Shown piece by piece: positions 54,875 to 63,995 of a stretch of DNA of 64,000 nt (position 1 is its first letter; each line of letters starts with the position of its first letter). Under the pieces are notes generated by a model, which saw nothing but the letters and a program-made list of their open reading frames with translations, was not told the DNA's origin and searched no databases. The translations under genes were made by a program, and so were the position numbers. The stretch lies in NCBI RefSeq assembly GCF_027622945.1, contig NZ_JAPZVQ010000006.1, forward strand, positions 203,182-267,181, in the 5' to 3' direction. Origin of the DNA: Glycomyces lechevalierae. Its GTDB lineage: Bacteria > Actinomycetota > Actinomycetes > Mycobacteriales > Micromonosporaceae.

Positions 54875-56551
54875 CTAGGCCGCCTCGGCGATCCAGTCCT
54901 CCACGACCCCGGTCATGGTCTCGAGCGGGATCGAGCCGTTCGACAGGATCCGGTCGTGGAAGTGCCGCAGGTCGAACGCGTCCCCGAGCGCTTCTCGAGC
55001 CCGCTCCCGCAGCGCGCCGATGTGCCGCCGCCCGATCATGTAGGCGAGCGCCTGGCCCGGCCACGCGATGTAGCGGTCGATCTCGTTGGCGATGTTCACC
55101 TCTGAGAGCGCGGTGTTCTCGCGCATGAACGCGACGGCGCGGTCGCGCGACCACCCGTAGAGGTGCATCCCGGTGTCCACGACCAGCCGGCACGCCCGCC
55201 ACGCGTCGAACGAGACCATGCCGAGCCGCTGCAGATCGCCGCTGTAGAGCCCGATCTCGTCGCACAGCCGCTCGGTGTACAGGCCCCAGCCCTCGCCGAA
55301 CGCGGTGACGTACGCGAACCGCCGGAACTGCGGCAGCCCGTCCAGGGTCTGTCCGAGCGCGAACTGCAGGTGGTGCCCGGGAACGGACTCGTGGAAGGCC
55401 AGCGCCTCGTACTCGAACCGCGCCCGGGTCGCCGGCTCGTACGTGTTCACCCAGTGCGTGCCCGGCCTGGAGCCGTCCGCGGCGGGCACGGTGTAGTACG
55501 CGAGGGTCGCGCCCTTCGCGGCCGCCTCGGGGATCACCTCGATCGTGCAGGGCGCGATGTCGTAGTCCAGGAACGCCTTCGGCAGCGCGGCCTCGGCCCG
55601 CCGCAGCGCCTCGGTGACGTCGGCGAGGATCTGGTCCGAGGTCTCGTACCGCAGCGTGAGGTCCTCGCGGAGCCGCCCGACGATCTCGGCCACGTCCGAG
55701 GTCCCGAGGACGCGGGCCCCGATCTCGGCGAACTCGCCGCGCAGCCGCTCGACCTCCTCGAGTCCGATCCGGTGGATCTCCTCGGGCGTGTGATCGGTCG
55801 TGGTGAACGTGCGCGACACCGCCGCGTACCCGTCCGACCCGCCCGGGGTGTAGCAGACCCCCACGTAGTCGTCGAGCCGCGAGTCGGGCAGGAACTCGGT
55901 CTCGAGCGCCTCCCGCCATCGGGCGAGCGCGGGCCGCACCCGCTGCGAGACCAGCTCGGCGGCGGCGGCTTTCCACTCCTCGACGTCCACTCCGGAAGGC
56001 GTGGGGGAGACGAGCGGATCCTTCTCCAACTCCGTTCCGAGGTAGTCGTCGATCTGCTCGATGACGGCGCGCACGCCGCGCTTCGTCTGGTTCCGCCCTT
56101 CCTCGGCGGCCTGCCGGTACCGCTCGAGCACGGCGTCGAAGTACTCCCCAAGGGCCCCAAGCCGGACCAGGTAGTCCCGGGAGCGCTGCCCCGAGTTCAG
56201 GCTCAACCGGGGGAGCGAGGAGAGCATGGTGGAGACCGGCCCGGTGATGGTGTTGGAGAGCCCGACCTCGGCGAGCGCCGCGTTGATCGTCGCCGTCTGG
56301 TCCGCGACGAGCCGCGCGAGCATCGAGTAGGTGATGCGGTCCTGCCCCGCGAGCGCGTCCGCGTCGATCCCGTCGAGCCCGGCGCGGATCTCGGCGTGGT
56401 GTGCGAGCCGGACGCGGTCGCCCTCGCGGCTCGGGTCGGGCAGCTTGTCGTCGTACCCCGGAATCCCGTAGAAGCTCGCCGAAGTGGGGTTGTCGGCCAG
56501 ATGAAAGTCGAAGTACCGCTGCGCCAAGGCAGCCAGTCGAGGATCGCCCAT
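54875..56551 (-). CDS. DUF885 family metal-dependent hydrolase
   Basis: A 558-residue cytoplasmic protein with FHESVPGHHLQFALGQ, an HExxxGHH metal-binding motif near residue 400, and an EGWGLYTERLCDEIG helix carrying the third ligand. Length and motifs match the DUF885 family, proposed to be peptidases. ATG 56551. No signal peptide. A canonical terminator follows. Confidence 0.88.
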   Translation of the reverse strand: MGDPRLAALAQRYFDFHLADNPTSASFYGIPGYDDKLPDPSREGDRVRLAHHAEIRAGLDGIDADALAGQDRITYSMLARLVADQTATINAALAEVGLSNTITGPVSTMLSSLPRLSLNSGQRSRDYLVRLGALGEYFDAVLERYRQAAEEGRNQTKRGVRAVIEQIDDYLGTELEKDPLVSPTPSGVDVEEWKAAAAELVSQRVRPALARWREALETEFLPDSRLDDYVGVCYTPGGSDGYAAVSRTFTTTDHTPEEIHRIGLEEVERLRGEFAEIGARVLGTSDVAEIVGRLREDLTLRYETSDQILADVTEALRRAEAALPKAFLDYDIAPCTIEVIPEAAAKGATLAYYTVPAADGSRPGTHWVNTYEPATRARFEYEALAFHESVPGHHLQFALGQTLDGLPQFRRFAYVTAFGEGWGLYTERLCDEIGLYSGDLQRLGMVSFDAWRACRLVVDTGMHLYGWSRDRAVAFMRENTALSEVNIANEIDRYIAWPGQALAYMIGRRHIGALRERAREALGDAFDLRHFHDRILSNGSIPLETMTGVVEDWIAEAA

Positions 56552-56636
56552 GCACCCGACCCTACTGCGGCTCCTTTCGATCCCGATCCAGTGTTACCGC
56601 CGGGCGGGGCGAGCGTTGGTATGGCAAGGTGGGCGC

Positions 56637-57197
56637 ATGTCTGCAGCTCTCGTTCTGCCGCGCAATGTCGACGAGGCGGTCGCGCTGACGTCGTCAGGCC
56701 AGTCGTTCACGTACGTCTACTTCTGGGGCCACTCGCCCAACGCGGACGGCAGCGCCGGACGCGGCTGCCTGAGCCAGTGGTGGCCGGCGGCGTTCACCGA
56801 GGACGGGCACCGCTTCGCCTCGGCCGAGCACTACATGATGGCGCACAAGGCCTGGCTCTTCGGCGACGCCGCCTCCGCCAAGAAGATCCTCAACGCCGGC
56901 CACCCGGGCGAGGCCCAGGCGCTCGGCCGCAAGGTCCGCGGCTTCGACCAGCAGACCTGGGAGGCCGAGCGGTTCGGGATCGTCGTGCGCGGCAACCGCG
57001 CCAAGTTCAGCCAGCACGACGACCTCCTCGCCTACCTCCGCGCCACCGAGAACCGCGTCCTGGTCGAAGCCAGCCCTCGCGACCGCGTCTGGGGCATCGG
57101 CCTCGGCGAGACCGACCCCCTCGCGGCCTCCCCGGCCACCTGGAAGGGCCTCAACCTCCTCGGCTTCGCCCTCATGCAGGCCCGCGCCGAGCTCTAG
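56637..57197 (+). CDS. NADAR (YbiA-like) family protein
   Basis: A 186-residue NADAR domain protein, from ATG 56637 with AAGGTGG upstream (the frame is open to 56550). Family blocks: YVYFWGHSPN, LSQWWPAAFTEDGHRFASAEHYMMAHKAWLFGD, FSQHDDLLAYL and DRVWGIGLGETDP. Known YbiA removes the intermediates of riboflavin synthesis by N-glycosidic cleavage, and NADAR proteins also reverse ADP-ribosylation. Which substrate applies here is unknown. Confidence 0.9.
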   Translation: MSAALVLPRNVDEAVALTSSGQSFTYVYFWGHSPNADGSAGRGCLSQWWPAAFTEDGHRFASAEHYMMAHKAWLFGDAASAKKILNAGHPGEAQALGRKVRGFDQQTWEAERFGIVVRGNRAKFSQHDDLLAYLRATENRVLVEASPRDRVWGIGLGETDPLAASPATWKGLNLLGFALMQARAEL

Positions 57198-57336
57198 AAA
57201 GCCCTCAGAACACCCAGCGCCGCAACGCGATCGGTCCGTCATCGTCGGCGCCCTCGCCGCCCGCACCGATGCGGCGGAGGGCGAAAGCCGGGACCTCCCA
57301 ACGCGATCCCGGCTCCGGCCTGCCGTGCGGCCTCAC

Positions 57337-58734
57337 TCAGCCCTCCGAGGGAGGGATGTTCTGGTTGGAGCGGAAGAAGTTCTCCGGGTCGTACGTGCGC
57401 TTGATCGAGGCCAAGCGGTCGTAGTGGCCGCGGTAGGTGGACCGGACGCGTTCCGGGCCCTCCTCCTCGCCGAGGAAGTTGATGTAGGACCCTCCCATGG
57501 AGTGCGGGTGCAGGTCGTTCCAGTAGTCGACGCACCACTGGCGAATCGTGTCCGCGTTGGCCGGCTCGGGGTCGATCCCGCCGATCACCGCAGACCACAC
57601 GGCGTCCCGGTAGGCCCAGGCCGTGTCGTCCGCGCCGACGCGGTGCGCGGCCCCGTCCACCGGATAGAGGTGCATGGTCGACGAATCCGTCGCCAAGGCG
57701 CTGCCGTACCGCTCGTGCACCTCGATCGCCGCGTCGGAGATCTCGTCGAAGAAGTCGCCGCGCCAGTACCATTGCAGCCCTTTGGGAATCAGCCCGTCGA
57801 ACATGCTCTGCAGCGCCGGGTACGGCATGGGCGCGCTGAAGTGGAACGCCGGCGGCGCCGGCTCGTTCACGACGGACAGCACCTCTTCCAGGTGGCCCTC
57901 CTCCAGGTCGCCGGTGTAGCACCACACCACCGCGCACATCTTCTGCCCGTGGATCGGCTCCGGGAACGGCGGCCCGGGCGGCACGGCGAGGACGGCGAAG
58001 AATCCGCTGAGATCCTCCGGCGCGGTCGGGAGGAACTCCCGGTACCACCGCAGGACGTCCTGCGTGCGCTCGACGGGCCACACGGTCAACCCGACCCCGA
58101 CGTTCGACACCGGGTGCATCCGGAACGCGAACGACGTGACGACACCGAAGTTGCCGCCCCCGCCCCGCAACGCCCAGAACAGGTCCGGATGGTTGTCCGC
58201 CGAAGCGGTCACGAACGTGCCGTCGGCGAGCACGACATCGGCGGACAGCAGGCTGTCGATGGTGAGCCCGTACTTCCGGGTGAGGTGCCCGTGCCCGCCG
58301 CCCAGCGTCAGACCACCGATGCCGGTGGTGGACATGATCCCCGAGGGTATGCCGAGACCGAACGTGTGGCCCGCGTGGTCGAGCGTGCCGAGCTGGCTCC
58401 CGCCTCCCACCTGCGCGATCCCCGCCGCGGGGTCCACCCGCGCCCAGTTCATCGCGGACAGGTCCAGGGTGAGCGCACCGTCGATCATGCCGAGCCCGGG
58501 CCCGCTGTGGCCCCCGCCCTGCACCGCGAGCTCGACACCCTCCTCGTGCGCGAACGCGAGCACGGTCCGCACATCGGCGGCGTCGACGCACTTGGCGACG
58601 GCCGACGGACGCCGGTCGATCATGGCGTTGTAGATGCTGCGGGCCTCGTCATAACCCGGATCGTCCGGAGCGACGACGCCGCCCCGCAACGCCCCGCGCA
58701 GAGTTTCAAGCTTCGTTCCGTTGAGATCGCCCAT
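57337..58734 (-). CDS. FAD-linked oxidase (berberine-bridge-like)
   Basis: A 465-residue oxidase. The FAD_binding_4 domain has GGGHSGPGLG, whose His forms the 8-alpha-histidyl-FAD link; SGIMSTTGIGGLTLGGGHG lacks the Cys of bicovalent family members. The BBE C-terminal segment is YRGHYDRLASIKRTYDPENFFRSNQNIPPSEG. ATG 58734 (the frame continues upstream, but not in family-like sequence). The substrate is unknown; related enzymes oxidise alcohols or sugars. Confidence 0.9.
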   Translation of the reverse strand: MGDLNGTKLETLRGALRGGVVAPDDPGYDEARSIYNAMIDRRPSAVAKCVDAADVRTVLAFAHEEGVELAVQGGGHSGPGLGMIDGALTLDLSAMNWARVDPAAGIAQVGGGSQLGTLDHAGHTFGLGIPSGIMSTTGIGGLTLGGGHGHLTRKYGLTIDSLLSADVVLADGTFVTASADNHPDLFWALRGGGGNFGVVTSFAFRMHPVSNVGVGLTVWPVERTQDVLRWYREFLPTAPEDLSGFFAVLAVPPGPPFPEPIHGQKMCAVVWCYTGDLEEGHLEEVLSVVNEPAPPAFHFSAPMPYPALQSMFDGLIPKGLQWYWRGDFFDEISDAAIEVHERYGSALATDSSTMHLYPVDGAAHRVGADDTAWAYRDAVWSAVIGGIDPEPANADTIRQWCVDYWNDLHPHSMGGSYINFLGEEEGPERVRSTYRGHYDRLASIKRTYDPENFFRSNQNIPPSEG

Positions 58735-59037
58735 GATCGAATGCCCCCATTGGGAAAACGGAAGAGATCGCGCGGACAGAGCCGCATGCCCCCGGCCATA
58801 TCGCCCGAGCACGGCGCAGCGGTCCGCTCGCGCCTTGAAGAGGAAACCCGGATCCGTCCAAGGCACCCCACAGCCCAACCGTAAGACTTCCGCGCACACC
58901 CCGTCCCCGATTCGCCGCACAGCCCGGCGATCACCCCCACCCGTTCGCCTGCTTCCCGGCCTGCTCAGGCACAAGCCCGGTCCGGCTACGCCTGCTCGCG
59001 CAATCGGCAGCTTCCGCAATCGATGGCGGGACGGCCT
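58735..59037. other. 303-base spacer with no gene seen
   Basis: It lies between the oxidase start and the TetR stop. Open frames here have low-complexity Arg/Pro content typical of shadow frames, and I see no RNA, palindrome or clear promoter beyond the oxidase's own upstream region. Confidence 0.5.
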
Positions 59038-59616
59038 CTAGGCCCGGATCCCTACGAGCAGTCGATCCAGAGTGGCAGACGCTTGGTCGAGCGCGGTCCG
59101 GTCGTCTGAACGCGCGATCCACAGGGCGGTCTCGTTCATCGCGCCCGAGAGCAGTCGTGTCAGCGGCTCGACCGGCTGTTCGGCGATCACGCCTGCCGCT
59201 ATCAGCTCTCCAAGGGCTTCGGCGAGGTGCCGTGCGGACGAGGCCTCGTCCATGGCCCGCCATTCGTCCCAGCCGAGCACCGCCGGGGCGTCCTCCAGGA
59301 GGATCTGCCGCACCTCGGGATCGGTTCCCGACGCCAGGAACGCCCTGCAGCCGGCCCGTAGCTGCTCCCAGGGGTCTTCGTGTGCGTCGGCCGCGGCGGC
59401 GACGCGGGCGCCGAGCTCGTTCTGCACTTCGGCCACCACGGCCCGGAAGAGGCCGAGTTTGCTTCCGAAGTGGTGGTAAGCGGCGCCTTTCGTCGCGCCG
59501 ATGGCCTGCGCGACCTCGGCGAGGACCACCTCCTGGTACCCGGCGGCGGCGAAGTGCCGGCGTCCTTCGGCGAGCAGTGCCTGGCGTGTCGCCTCGCGCT
59601 GGGCCGCTCTCGTCAT
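59038..59616 (-). CDS. TetR-family transcriptional regulator
   Basis: A 192-residue regulator from ATG 59616, behind GGGGAGG. The HTH is [48 protein letters not shown]. The C-terminal ligand domain resembles TetR_C. The frame extends upstream but crosses its own operators. It is divergent from a VOC-family gene. Confidence 0.92.
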   Translation of the reverse strand: MTRAAQREATRQALLAEGRRHFAAAGYQEVVLAEVAQAIGATKGAAYHHFGSKLGLFRAVVAEVQNELGARVAAAADAHEDPWEQLRAGCRAFLASGTDPEVRQILLEDAPAVLGWDEWRAMDEASSARHLAEALGELIAAGVIAEQPVEPLTRLLSGAMNETALWIARSDDRTALDQASATLDRLLVGIRA

Positions 59617-59633
59617 GACGACCTCCCCTTTCG

Positions 59634-59648
59634 CATACCCAGGGTATG
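59634..59648. promoter_or_regulatory. TetR operator 1
   Basis: CATACCCAGGGTATG, a palindrome around one base, 17 bases before the tetR start. It shares CATAC/GTATG arms with the second site. Confidence 0.75.
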
Positions 59649-59663
59649 TTAACATCATTTTCG

Positions 59664-59678
59664 CATACTCGAGGTATG
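59664..59678. promoter_or_regulatory. TetR operator 2
   Basis: CATACTCGAGGTATG, centred 30 bases from operator 1, 23 bases before the VOC gene start. Two matched palindromes between divergent genes suggest the TetR protein controls both. Confidence 0.75.
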
Positions 59679-59701
59679 TGAAGTTGAAACGGAGACCTGC
59701 C

Positions 59702-60142
59702 ATGACCGCCGCCCTCAAAGGCTTCTACCCGGTGATCGCCACTGGCGACGTCGCCGCCGCGCACGACTTCTACGCCCGCCACTTCGGCTTCGAGGCGACC
59801 TTCGCCGCCGACTGGTACGTGAGTCTGTACCGCCCCGACGCGCCGCATTACGAGCTCGCACTCCTCGACGCCGACCATCCGACCGTCCCCGAGGGCCACC
59901 GGACCCCGGTGCGCGGCGGACTGATCCTCAACTTCGAGGTCGACGACGTCGACGAGGAGCACCGCCGCCTCGTCGGGGAGGCCGGCCTGACCGAGCTGCT
60001 GCCGCTTCGCACTGAGGAGTTCGGCCAGCGCCACTTCATCGTCGAAGGCCCTGACGGTGTCATGGTCGACGTCATCACCGTCGTTCCGGCGACAGGGGAG
60101 CACGCCGACCAGTACACCGCGGGCCACGCGCCGCAGGAGTAG
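59702..60142 (+). CDS. VOC-family (glyoxalase/bleomycin-resistance-like) protein
   Basis: A 146-residue vicinal-oxygen-chelate protein ([82 protein letters not shown]). The second-half Asp stands where many VOC enzymes have Glu, so metal binding is uncertain. ATG 59702. Divergent from TetR and probably its main target; a drug-binding or detoxifying role would be inference. Confidence 0.88.
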   Translation: MTAALKGFYPVIATGDVAAAHDFYARHFGFEATFAADWYVSLYRPDAPHYELALLDADHPTVPEGHRTPVRGGLILNFEVDDVDEEHRRLVGEAGLTELLPLRTEEFGQRHFIVEGPDGVMVDVITVVPATGEHADQYTAGHAPQE

Positions 60143-60441
60143 CCGCCGTCGTCGCGGCTCGGGTTCGGATTCCGTACTGCCCGTTGAGACGCTTTCATGT
60201 GCCCGGATGCGGGATTGGGCGCGTTCCCTCGTCAACCTAGAGTTTCGTTGTGCCCATTGAGGTTTCGACTGGCTGAGGTTCAAAGCGATCAATGGGCCGT
60301 CTAGTGAGGAGGGGCGCCGTTCGGGCAACTTCCGTGAGTGTTCACGGCGTCTCGCTGGTAACGATCCGGCCCGGCGGCTTCACGTCGTAGCTCCCCGGAT
60401 CTCGTACCGCGCCAACGCCGTACCCGTCAAGGAGTCCTGCA
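60143..60441. other. 299-base spacer with no gene seen
   Basis: The promoter of the secreted I36-like gene must lie here, but I cannot identify a clear -35/-10 pair. A good ribosome site (AAGGAGT) is at the end. No RNA gene or strong repeat is seen. Confidence 0.5.
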
Positions 60442-60855
60442 ATGTTCGGAACCATGTCGAAGGCCAAGATGCGCTTCACGCGGGTCGCCGCTCTCGGTTT
60501 CGCCGCGACCGCCGCGGTCGTCACGCTCAGCGCCACTCCCGCGCAGGCCGCGGCCCCGGACTGCGACCGGGGGAGGATCTGCATGTGGGAGGACGACGAC
60601 TTCACCGGCAGCAGGTACGTCAACTGGAAGCCGGACGGCGGCAACGACAAGTACCAGATCGACGGCTGGGACGGCGACAACGAGATCAGCTCCGTCTACA
60701 ACTACTCGAACTACGCCGTCGTCCTCTACGACAACGACGACTACACCGGCTACCTCCTGTGCATCCCGGCGCTGACCGCCGGCCATGCGCAGCGAGGGTG
60801 GAACGACGACGCCGAGAGCGCGAAGACCCGCAGCGTCGACCACTGCTTCAACTAG
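60442..60855 (+). CDS. secreted peptidase inhibitor I36-like protein
   Basis: A 137-residue secreted protein. A signal peptide ends ATPAQA (about residue 36). The mature domain ([54 protein letters not shown]) is the beta-gamma-crystallin-like fold of the Streptomyces metalloproteinase inhibitor family I36, with four cysteines for two disulphides. Many such proteins occur without proven inhibition. ATG 60442 behind AAGGAG. Confidence 0.88.
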   Translation: MFGTMSKAKMRFTRVAALGFAATAAVVTLSATPAQAAAPDCDRGRICMWEDDDFTGSRYVNWKPDGGNDKYQIDGWDGDNEISSVYNYSNYAVVLYDNDDYTGYLLCIPALTAGHAQRGWNDDAESAKTRSVDHCFN

Positions 60856-60976
60856 GGGACGGGCTGTACGGCCCCGTCCGCTCCGATCGGACCCGATCGG
60901 GGACAACGCCATGCACACCTATTGCCATGCGCCGCAACCGCGAAGCGCATCATCCGAAATGGAGACCGTCTTGCAG

Positions 60977-62479
60977 ATGAACCGACGTCGGCTGCTGGCC
61001 GCCGGGGCCGGGGGCGCAGTTGCGCTCGGGGCGCCCGGGATCTCGTTCGCGGCTTCGCGGCCGCAGTTGACCCACGGGGTCCAGTCCGGGGACGTGAGCG
61101 ACCGCGGCGCGGTCGTGTGGACGCGCGCCGACCGGGCCTCGCAGATGCGGGTCGAGCTCGCGACGCGACCGGACTTCAAGCGCGCCAGGACGATCACCGG
61201 GCCGGCCCTGACCGAGGCCTCCGACTTCACCGGGAAGCTCCGGTTGCAGGGGCTGACGCCGGGGACGACGTACCACTACCGGATCAGCGCCCACGGCGAC
61301 CAGTGCTCGGCGCCGCTTGCGGGCTCCTTCACCACCGCCCCCGCCGAGCCGCGCGACATCCGATTCCAGTGGTCGGGCGACCTCGCCGGGCAGGGCTGGG
61401 GCATCAACCCCGACCTGGGCGGGTACCGGATCTTCGACACCATGGCCGCCTCCGAGCCCGACTTCTTCCTATGCTCGGGGGACTACATCTACGCCGACAA
61501 CCCCATCGCCGCCGAGGTCGTCCAGCCCGACGGCACGGTCTGGCGCAACGTCACCACCGAAGGCAAGTCCAAAGTGGCCGAAACCCTGCAGGAGTTCCGG
61601 GCCCAGTTCCAGTACAACCTCATCGACGACAACCTCCGCGACTACCTCGCCAAGGTGCCGATGGTGAACCAGTGGGACGACCACGAGGTTGTCAACAACT
61701 GGTACCCCGGCGAGATCCTCGACCTCCCGCAGTACACGGAGAAGAACGTCGACGTCCTCGCCGCCCGCGCCCGCCAGGCCTTCGCCGAGTACACGCCCGG
61801 CGCCGTCGGACTCCCCGGCAGCGACCGGATCTACCGCAAGATCGCGTACGGGCCCTTGATGGACCTGTTCGTGCTCGACATGCGCACCTACAAGGACGCC
61901 AACGGCCCCAACAACGCCCCCGAAGGCGGCCGCCTCCTCGGCGACGAGCAGCGCGCCTGGCTCAAGGCCGAGCTCTCGGCCTCGACCGCGACCTGGAAGA
62001 TCATCGCCGCGGACCTCCCGATCGGCCTGATCATCGGCGACGGCACGAACATCTACGAAGGCATCGCGCAGCGCGACAACGGCGCACCGCTCGGCCGCGA
62101 GTCCGACATCGCCGACGTGCTCGCCCACTGCCGCGCCGGCGGCATCCGCAACCTGGTGTGGCTCACGGCCGACGTCCACTACACCGCCGCCCACCACTAC
62201 AGCCCCGACCGGGCGACCTTCCAGGACTTCGATCCGTTCTGGGAGTTCGTGTCCGGCCCCTTGAACGCGGGCTCCTTCGGACCCGGCCGCCTCGACAACA
62301 CCTTCGGCCCCCAAGTGGTCTTCCAGAAGCCGCCGCCGGCCGCCAACACCAACCCGGCCGTCGGCTACCAGTTCTTCGGGGAGGTCGTCATCGACGCCGA
62401 AACCGAGGTCTGCGAGGTCACCCTCAAAGACCTCGACGGCAACAGCCTCTTCACCCAAGCGATCGACCCGGTCGCCTAG
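60977..62479 (+). CDS. phoD: PhoD-type alkaline phosphatase/phosphodiesterase
   Basis: About 500 residues; ATG 60977 starts MNRRRLLAAGAGGAVALGAP, a Tat signal (an ATG 18 bases upstream or TTG 60971 is also possible). An N-terminal fibronectin-like PhoD_N domain (LTHGVQSGDVSDRGAVVWTRADR) precedes the catalytic domain: FLCSGDYIYADN, NQWDDHEVVNNW and WLTADVHYTAAHHY, the metal-site motifs. It would be exported folded and hydrolyse phosphodiesters. A small membrane gene follows. Confidence 0.93.
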   Translation: MNRRRLLAAGAGGAVALGAPGISFAASRPQLTHGVQSGDVSDRGAVVWTRADRASQMRVELATRPDFKRARTITGPALTEASDFTGKLRLQGLTPGTTYHYRISAHGDQCSAPLAGSFTTAPAEPRDIRFQWSGDLAGQGWGINPDLGGYRIFDTMAASEPDFFLCSGDYIYADNPIAAEVVQPDGTVWRNVTTEGKSKVAETLQEFRAQFQYNLIDDNLRDYLAKVPMVNQWDDHEVVNNWYPGEILDLPQYTEKNVDVLAARARQAFAEYTPGAVGLPGSDRIYRKIAYGPLMDLFVLDMRTYKDANGPNNAPEGGRLLGDEQRAWLKAELSASTATWKIIAADLPIGLIIGDGTNIYEGIAQRDNGAPLGRESDIADVLAHCRAGGIRNLVWLTADVHYTAAHHYSPDRATFQDFDPFWEFVSGPLNAGSFGPGRLDNTFGPQVVFQKPPPAANTNPAVGYQFFGEVVIDAETEVCEVTLKDLDGNSLFTQAIDPVA

Positions 62480-62511
62480 CGGGCACCGACCAACTTCAAG
62501 AAAGGCACGAC

Positions 62512-63051
62512 ATGGCAACCATGGAATCCGGCCTCGACGACACCGGGGACAGGACCACTTCGACGACGCGGGTGTTTCGCGGCTACCTGGTGGCGGCCGC
62601 AGCGGGACTCGCCGTCGCGGCGACCTGGTACCTCCTCGCCAACACGGTCGAGACGATCGTGGGCGACCCCAACGAAGGGAAGAACTACCTCGATCCGCTC
62701 TACCTCGTGATCATCACGGTTCCGCTGGTGCTGATCCTCGGCGCGATGCTGCCCCTGCTGCGCGCCGGTTCGCGGCGGCTGAAGACGCCCGCCTCCGGCG
62801 ACGGCCGAGCGCCCCGCTCGATCCGCGCCCTCTCCCTCGGCTTCGCCGCGGCCTGGGCCTTTACCACCTGGGTGATCACGTACTTCTACCACGTCTCCGA
62901 AAACGGATACGGCCTCGACGACGGCATCACCTTCGAGCACGTCACCCTCCACGCAGGCGGTTGGCTCGGAGCGGCCGCTGTGGTGGTCTCGGCGGCACTC
63001 ACCATCGCCGCCTTGGCGATCGCCGCACTCGCACGCCCGGCACGCGACTAG
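62512..63051 (+). CDS. four-TM membrane protein after phoD
   Basis: A 179-residue membrane protein of unknown family: helices at about 22-45, 63-83, 104-125 and 145-172. Acidic N-terminus, short loops, no cysteines. ATG 62512, 32 bases after phoD, with GAAAGG. Co-transcription with phoD is likely; function unknown. Confidence 0.75.
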   Translation: MATMESGLDDTGDRTTSTTRVFRGYLVAAAAGLAVAATWYLLANTVETIVGDPNEGKNYLDPLYLVIITVPLVLILGAMLPLLRAGSRRLKTPASGDGRAPRSIRALSLGFAAAWAFTTWVITYFYHVSENGYGLDDGITFEHVTLHAGGWLGAAAVVVSAALTIAALAIAALARPARD

Positions 63052-63059
63052 ACAACAAC

Positions 63060-63095
63060 AGCCCCGGTGAACCTGAACCCAGGCTCACCGGGGCT
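63060..63095 (+). terminator. terminator of the phoD operon
   Basis: An 11-bp stem (AGCCCCGGTGA / TCACCGGGGCT) with an extra CCTG/CAGG pair in the loop, nine bases after the stop. Confidence 0.8.
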
Positions 63096-63180
63096 CCATC
63101 GTCGCCGACGAGGCTCGGTCGCCGGTCAGTCCGCTCCACTGCGGGTGTTCAGTGCGAGGTGGGAGTGCGATGCGCCCGGG

Positions 63181-63221
63181 AAAGAGAAGAACCCCGGGCC
63201 GGTGTTCCCGGCCAGGGGTTC
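63181..63221 (-). terminator. terminator of tRNA-Asn
   Basis: Read leftward, a GAACCCC/GGGGTTC outer stem and CCGGCC/GGCCGG inner stem, then TTCTTCTCTTT, 15 bases beyond the tRNA CCA end. Confidence 0.75.
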
Positions 63222-63238
63222 GGATATCTCTAGTGTGG

Positions 63239-63311
63239 CTCCCCAACTTGGACTCGAACCAAGAACCTGCCGATTAACAGTCGGCTGCTCTGCCAATTGA
63301 GCTATTGGGGA
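63239..63311 (-). tRNA. tRNA-Asn (anticodon GTT)
   Basis: A 73-nt tRNA reading TCCCCAATAGCTCAATTGG from 63311. The acceptor stem TCCCCAA pairs with TTGGGGA, the anticodon stem-loop is CCGACTGTTAATCGG with GTT at the loop centre, and TTCGAGT is the T loop. Discriminator G is followed by a genomically encoded CCA (63236-63238). Confidence 0.97.
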
Positions 63312-63571
63312 AGGGGTTCGAGTAGGCGTTTCGCCGTGCGAACCGGATATGACAGTACAGGACTGGCGGGGGCGGGTGCCAGCGGGGTCGGTGTGGTGTG
63401 GGTCCAATCCGGGCAGGGGGAGCGGCGCGGCGCGCGCGGCGCGTTTCTGTCATGGGCCGCCTGGGCACCCCGAGATGGGGCAGAATGGCCGCTATATGCG
63501 GCAACGCACAGTGAACTCCAGAGCACAAACCAGAGCAGCGTTCGGCCCGCGGGTCGGCCGAGGAGGCAAAT

Positions 63572-63904
63572 ATGCGGAAGTGGTATCTCGTAGCAGGGTT
63601 CGCCGTCGGGTACGTCATGGGGGCGAAGGCCGGGCGGGAACGTTATGAGCAGATCGTCGACTACGCCCGGCGCGTGACCGGGAACGACACGGTGCAGCAG
63701 GTCGCCACGACGATGCGCACGCAGGCGAACAAGGCCGTGGACGCGGCGCAGGACAAGATCAAGGGCACCAAGTTCGGTGAGATCGTCGAGAACTTCACCA
63801 CGAGCGCGGACGAGCCCCCAAAAGCTGAGCCCTGGGACTCCGCCGGGGTGACCACTCCGGCGCGCAGCGACAGGGCACTGCGCGGGGACGCTCCCGGATT
63901 CTGA
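63572..63904 (+). CDS. YtxH-like small membrane-associated protein
   Basis: A 110-residue protein from ATG 63572, behind GAGGAGG. The N-terminus MRKWYLVAGFAVGYVMGAKAGRERYEQIVDYARRV is the YtxH-type short hydrophobic segment with glycine-zipper and an Arg/Glu-rich helix. The remainder is a charged amphipathic helix (TQANKAVDAAQDKIK) and a disordered tail. Function unclear, common in actinobacteria. It reads to 63904, just before the low-quality end. Confidence 0.85.
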   Translation: MRKWYLVAGFAVGYVMGAKAGRERYEQIVDYARRVTGNDTVQQVATTMRTQANKAVDAAQDKIKGTKFGEIVENFTTSADEPPKAEPWDSAGVTTPARSDRALRGDAPGF

Positions 63905-63922
63905 ATCCCCTGAGCGCGTGGC

Positions 63923-63995
63923 GGGGGGGGGGGGGGGGGGGGGGGCGGGCCCCCCCCCGGTTGTCTCGGTTGGGTGGGGGGGGGGGAGCGCACAC
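63923..63995. other. poly-G/poly-C low-quality contig end
   Basis: Runs of 23 G (63923-63945), nine C and 11 or more G follow the last gene. No actinobacterial sequence in the rest of the window has such homopolymers. Most likely base-calling artefact at a contig edge. Confidence 0.8.
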
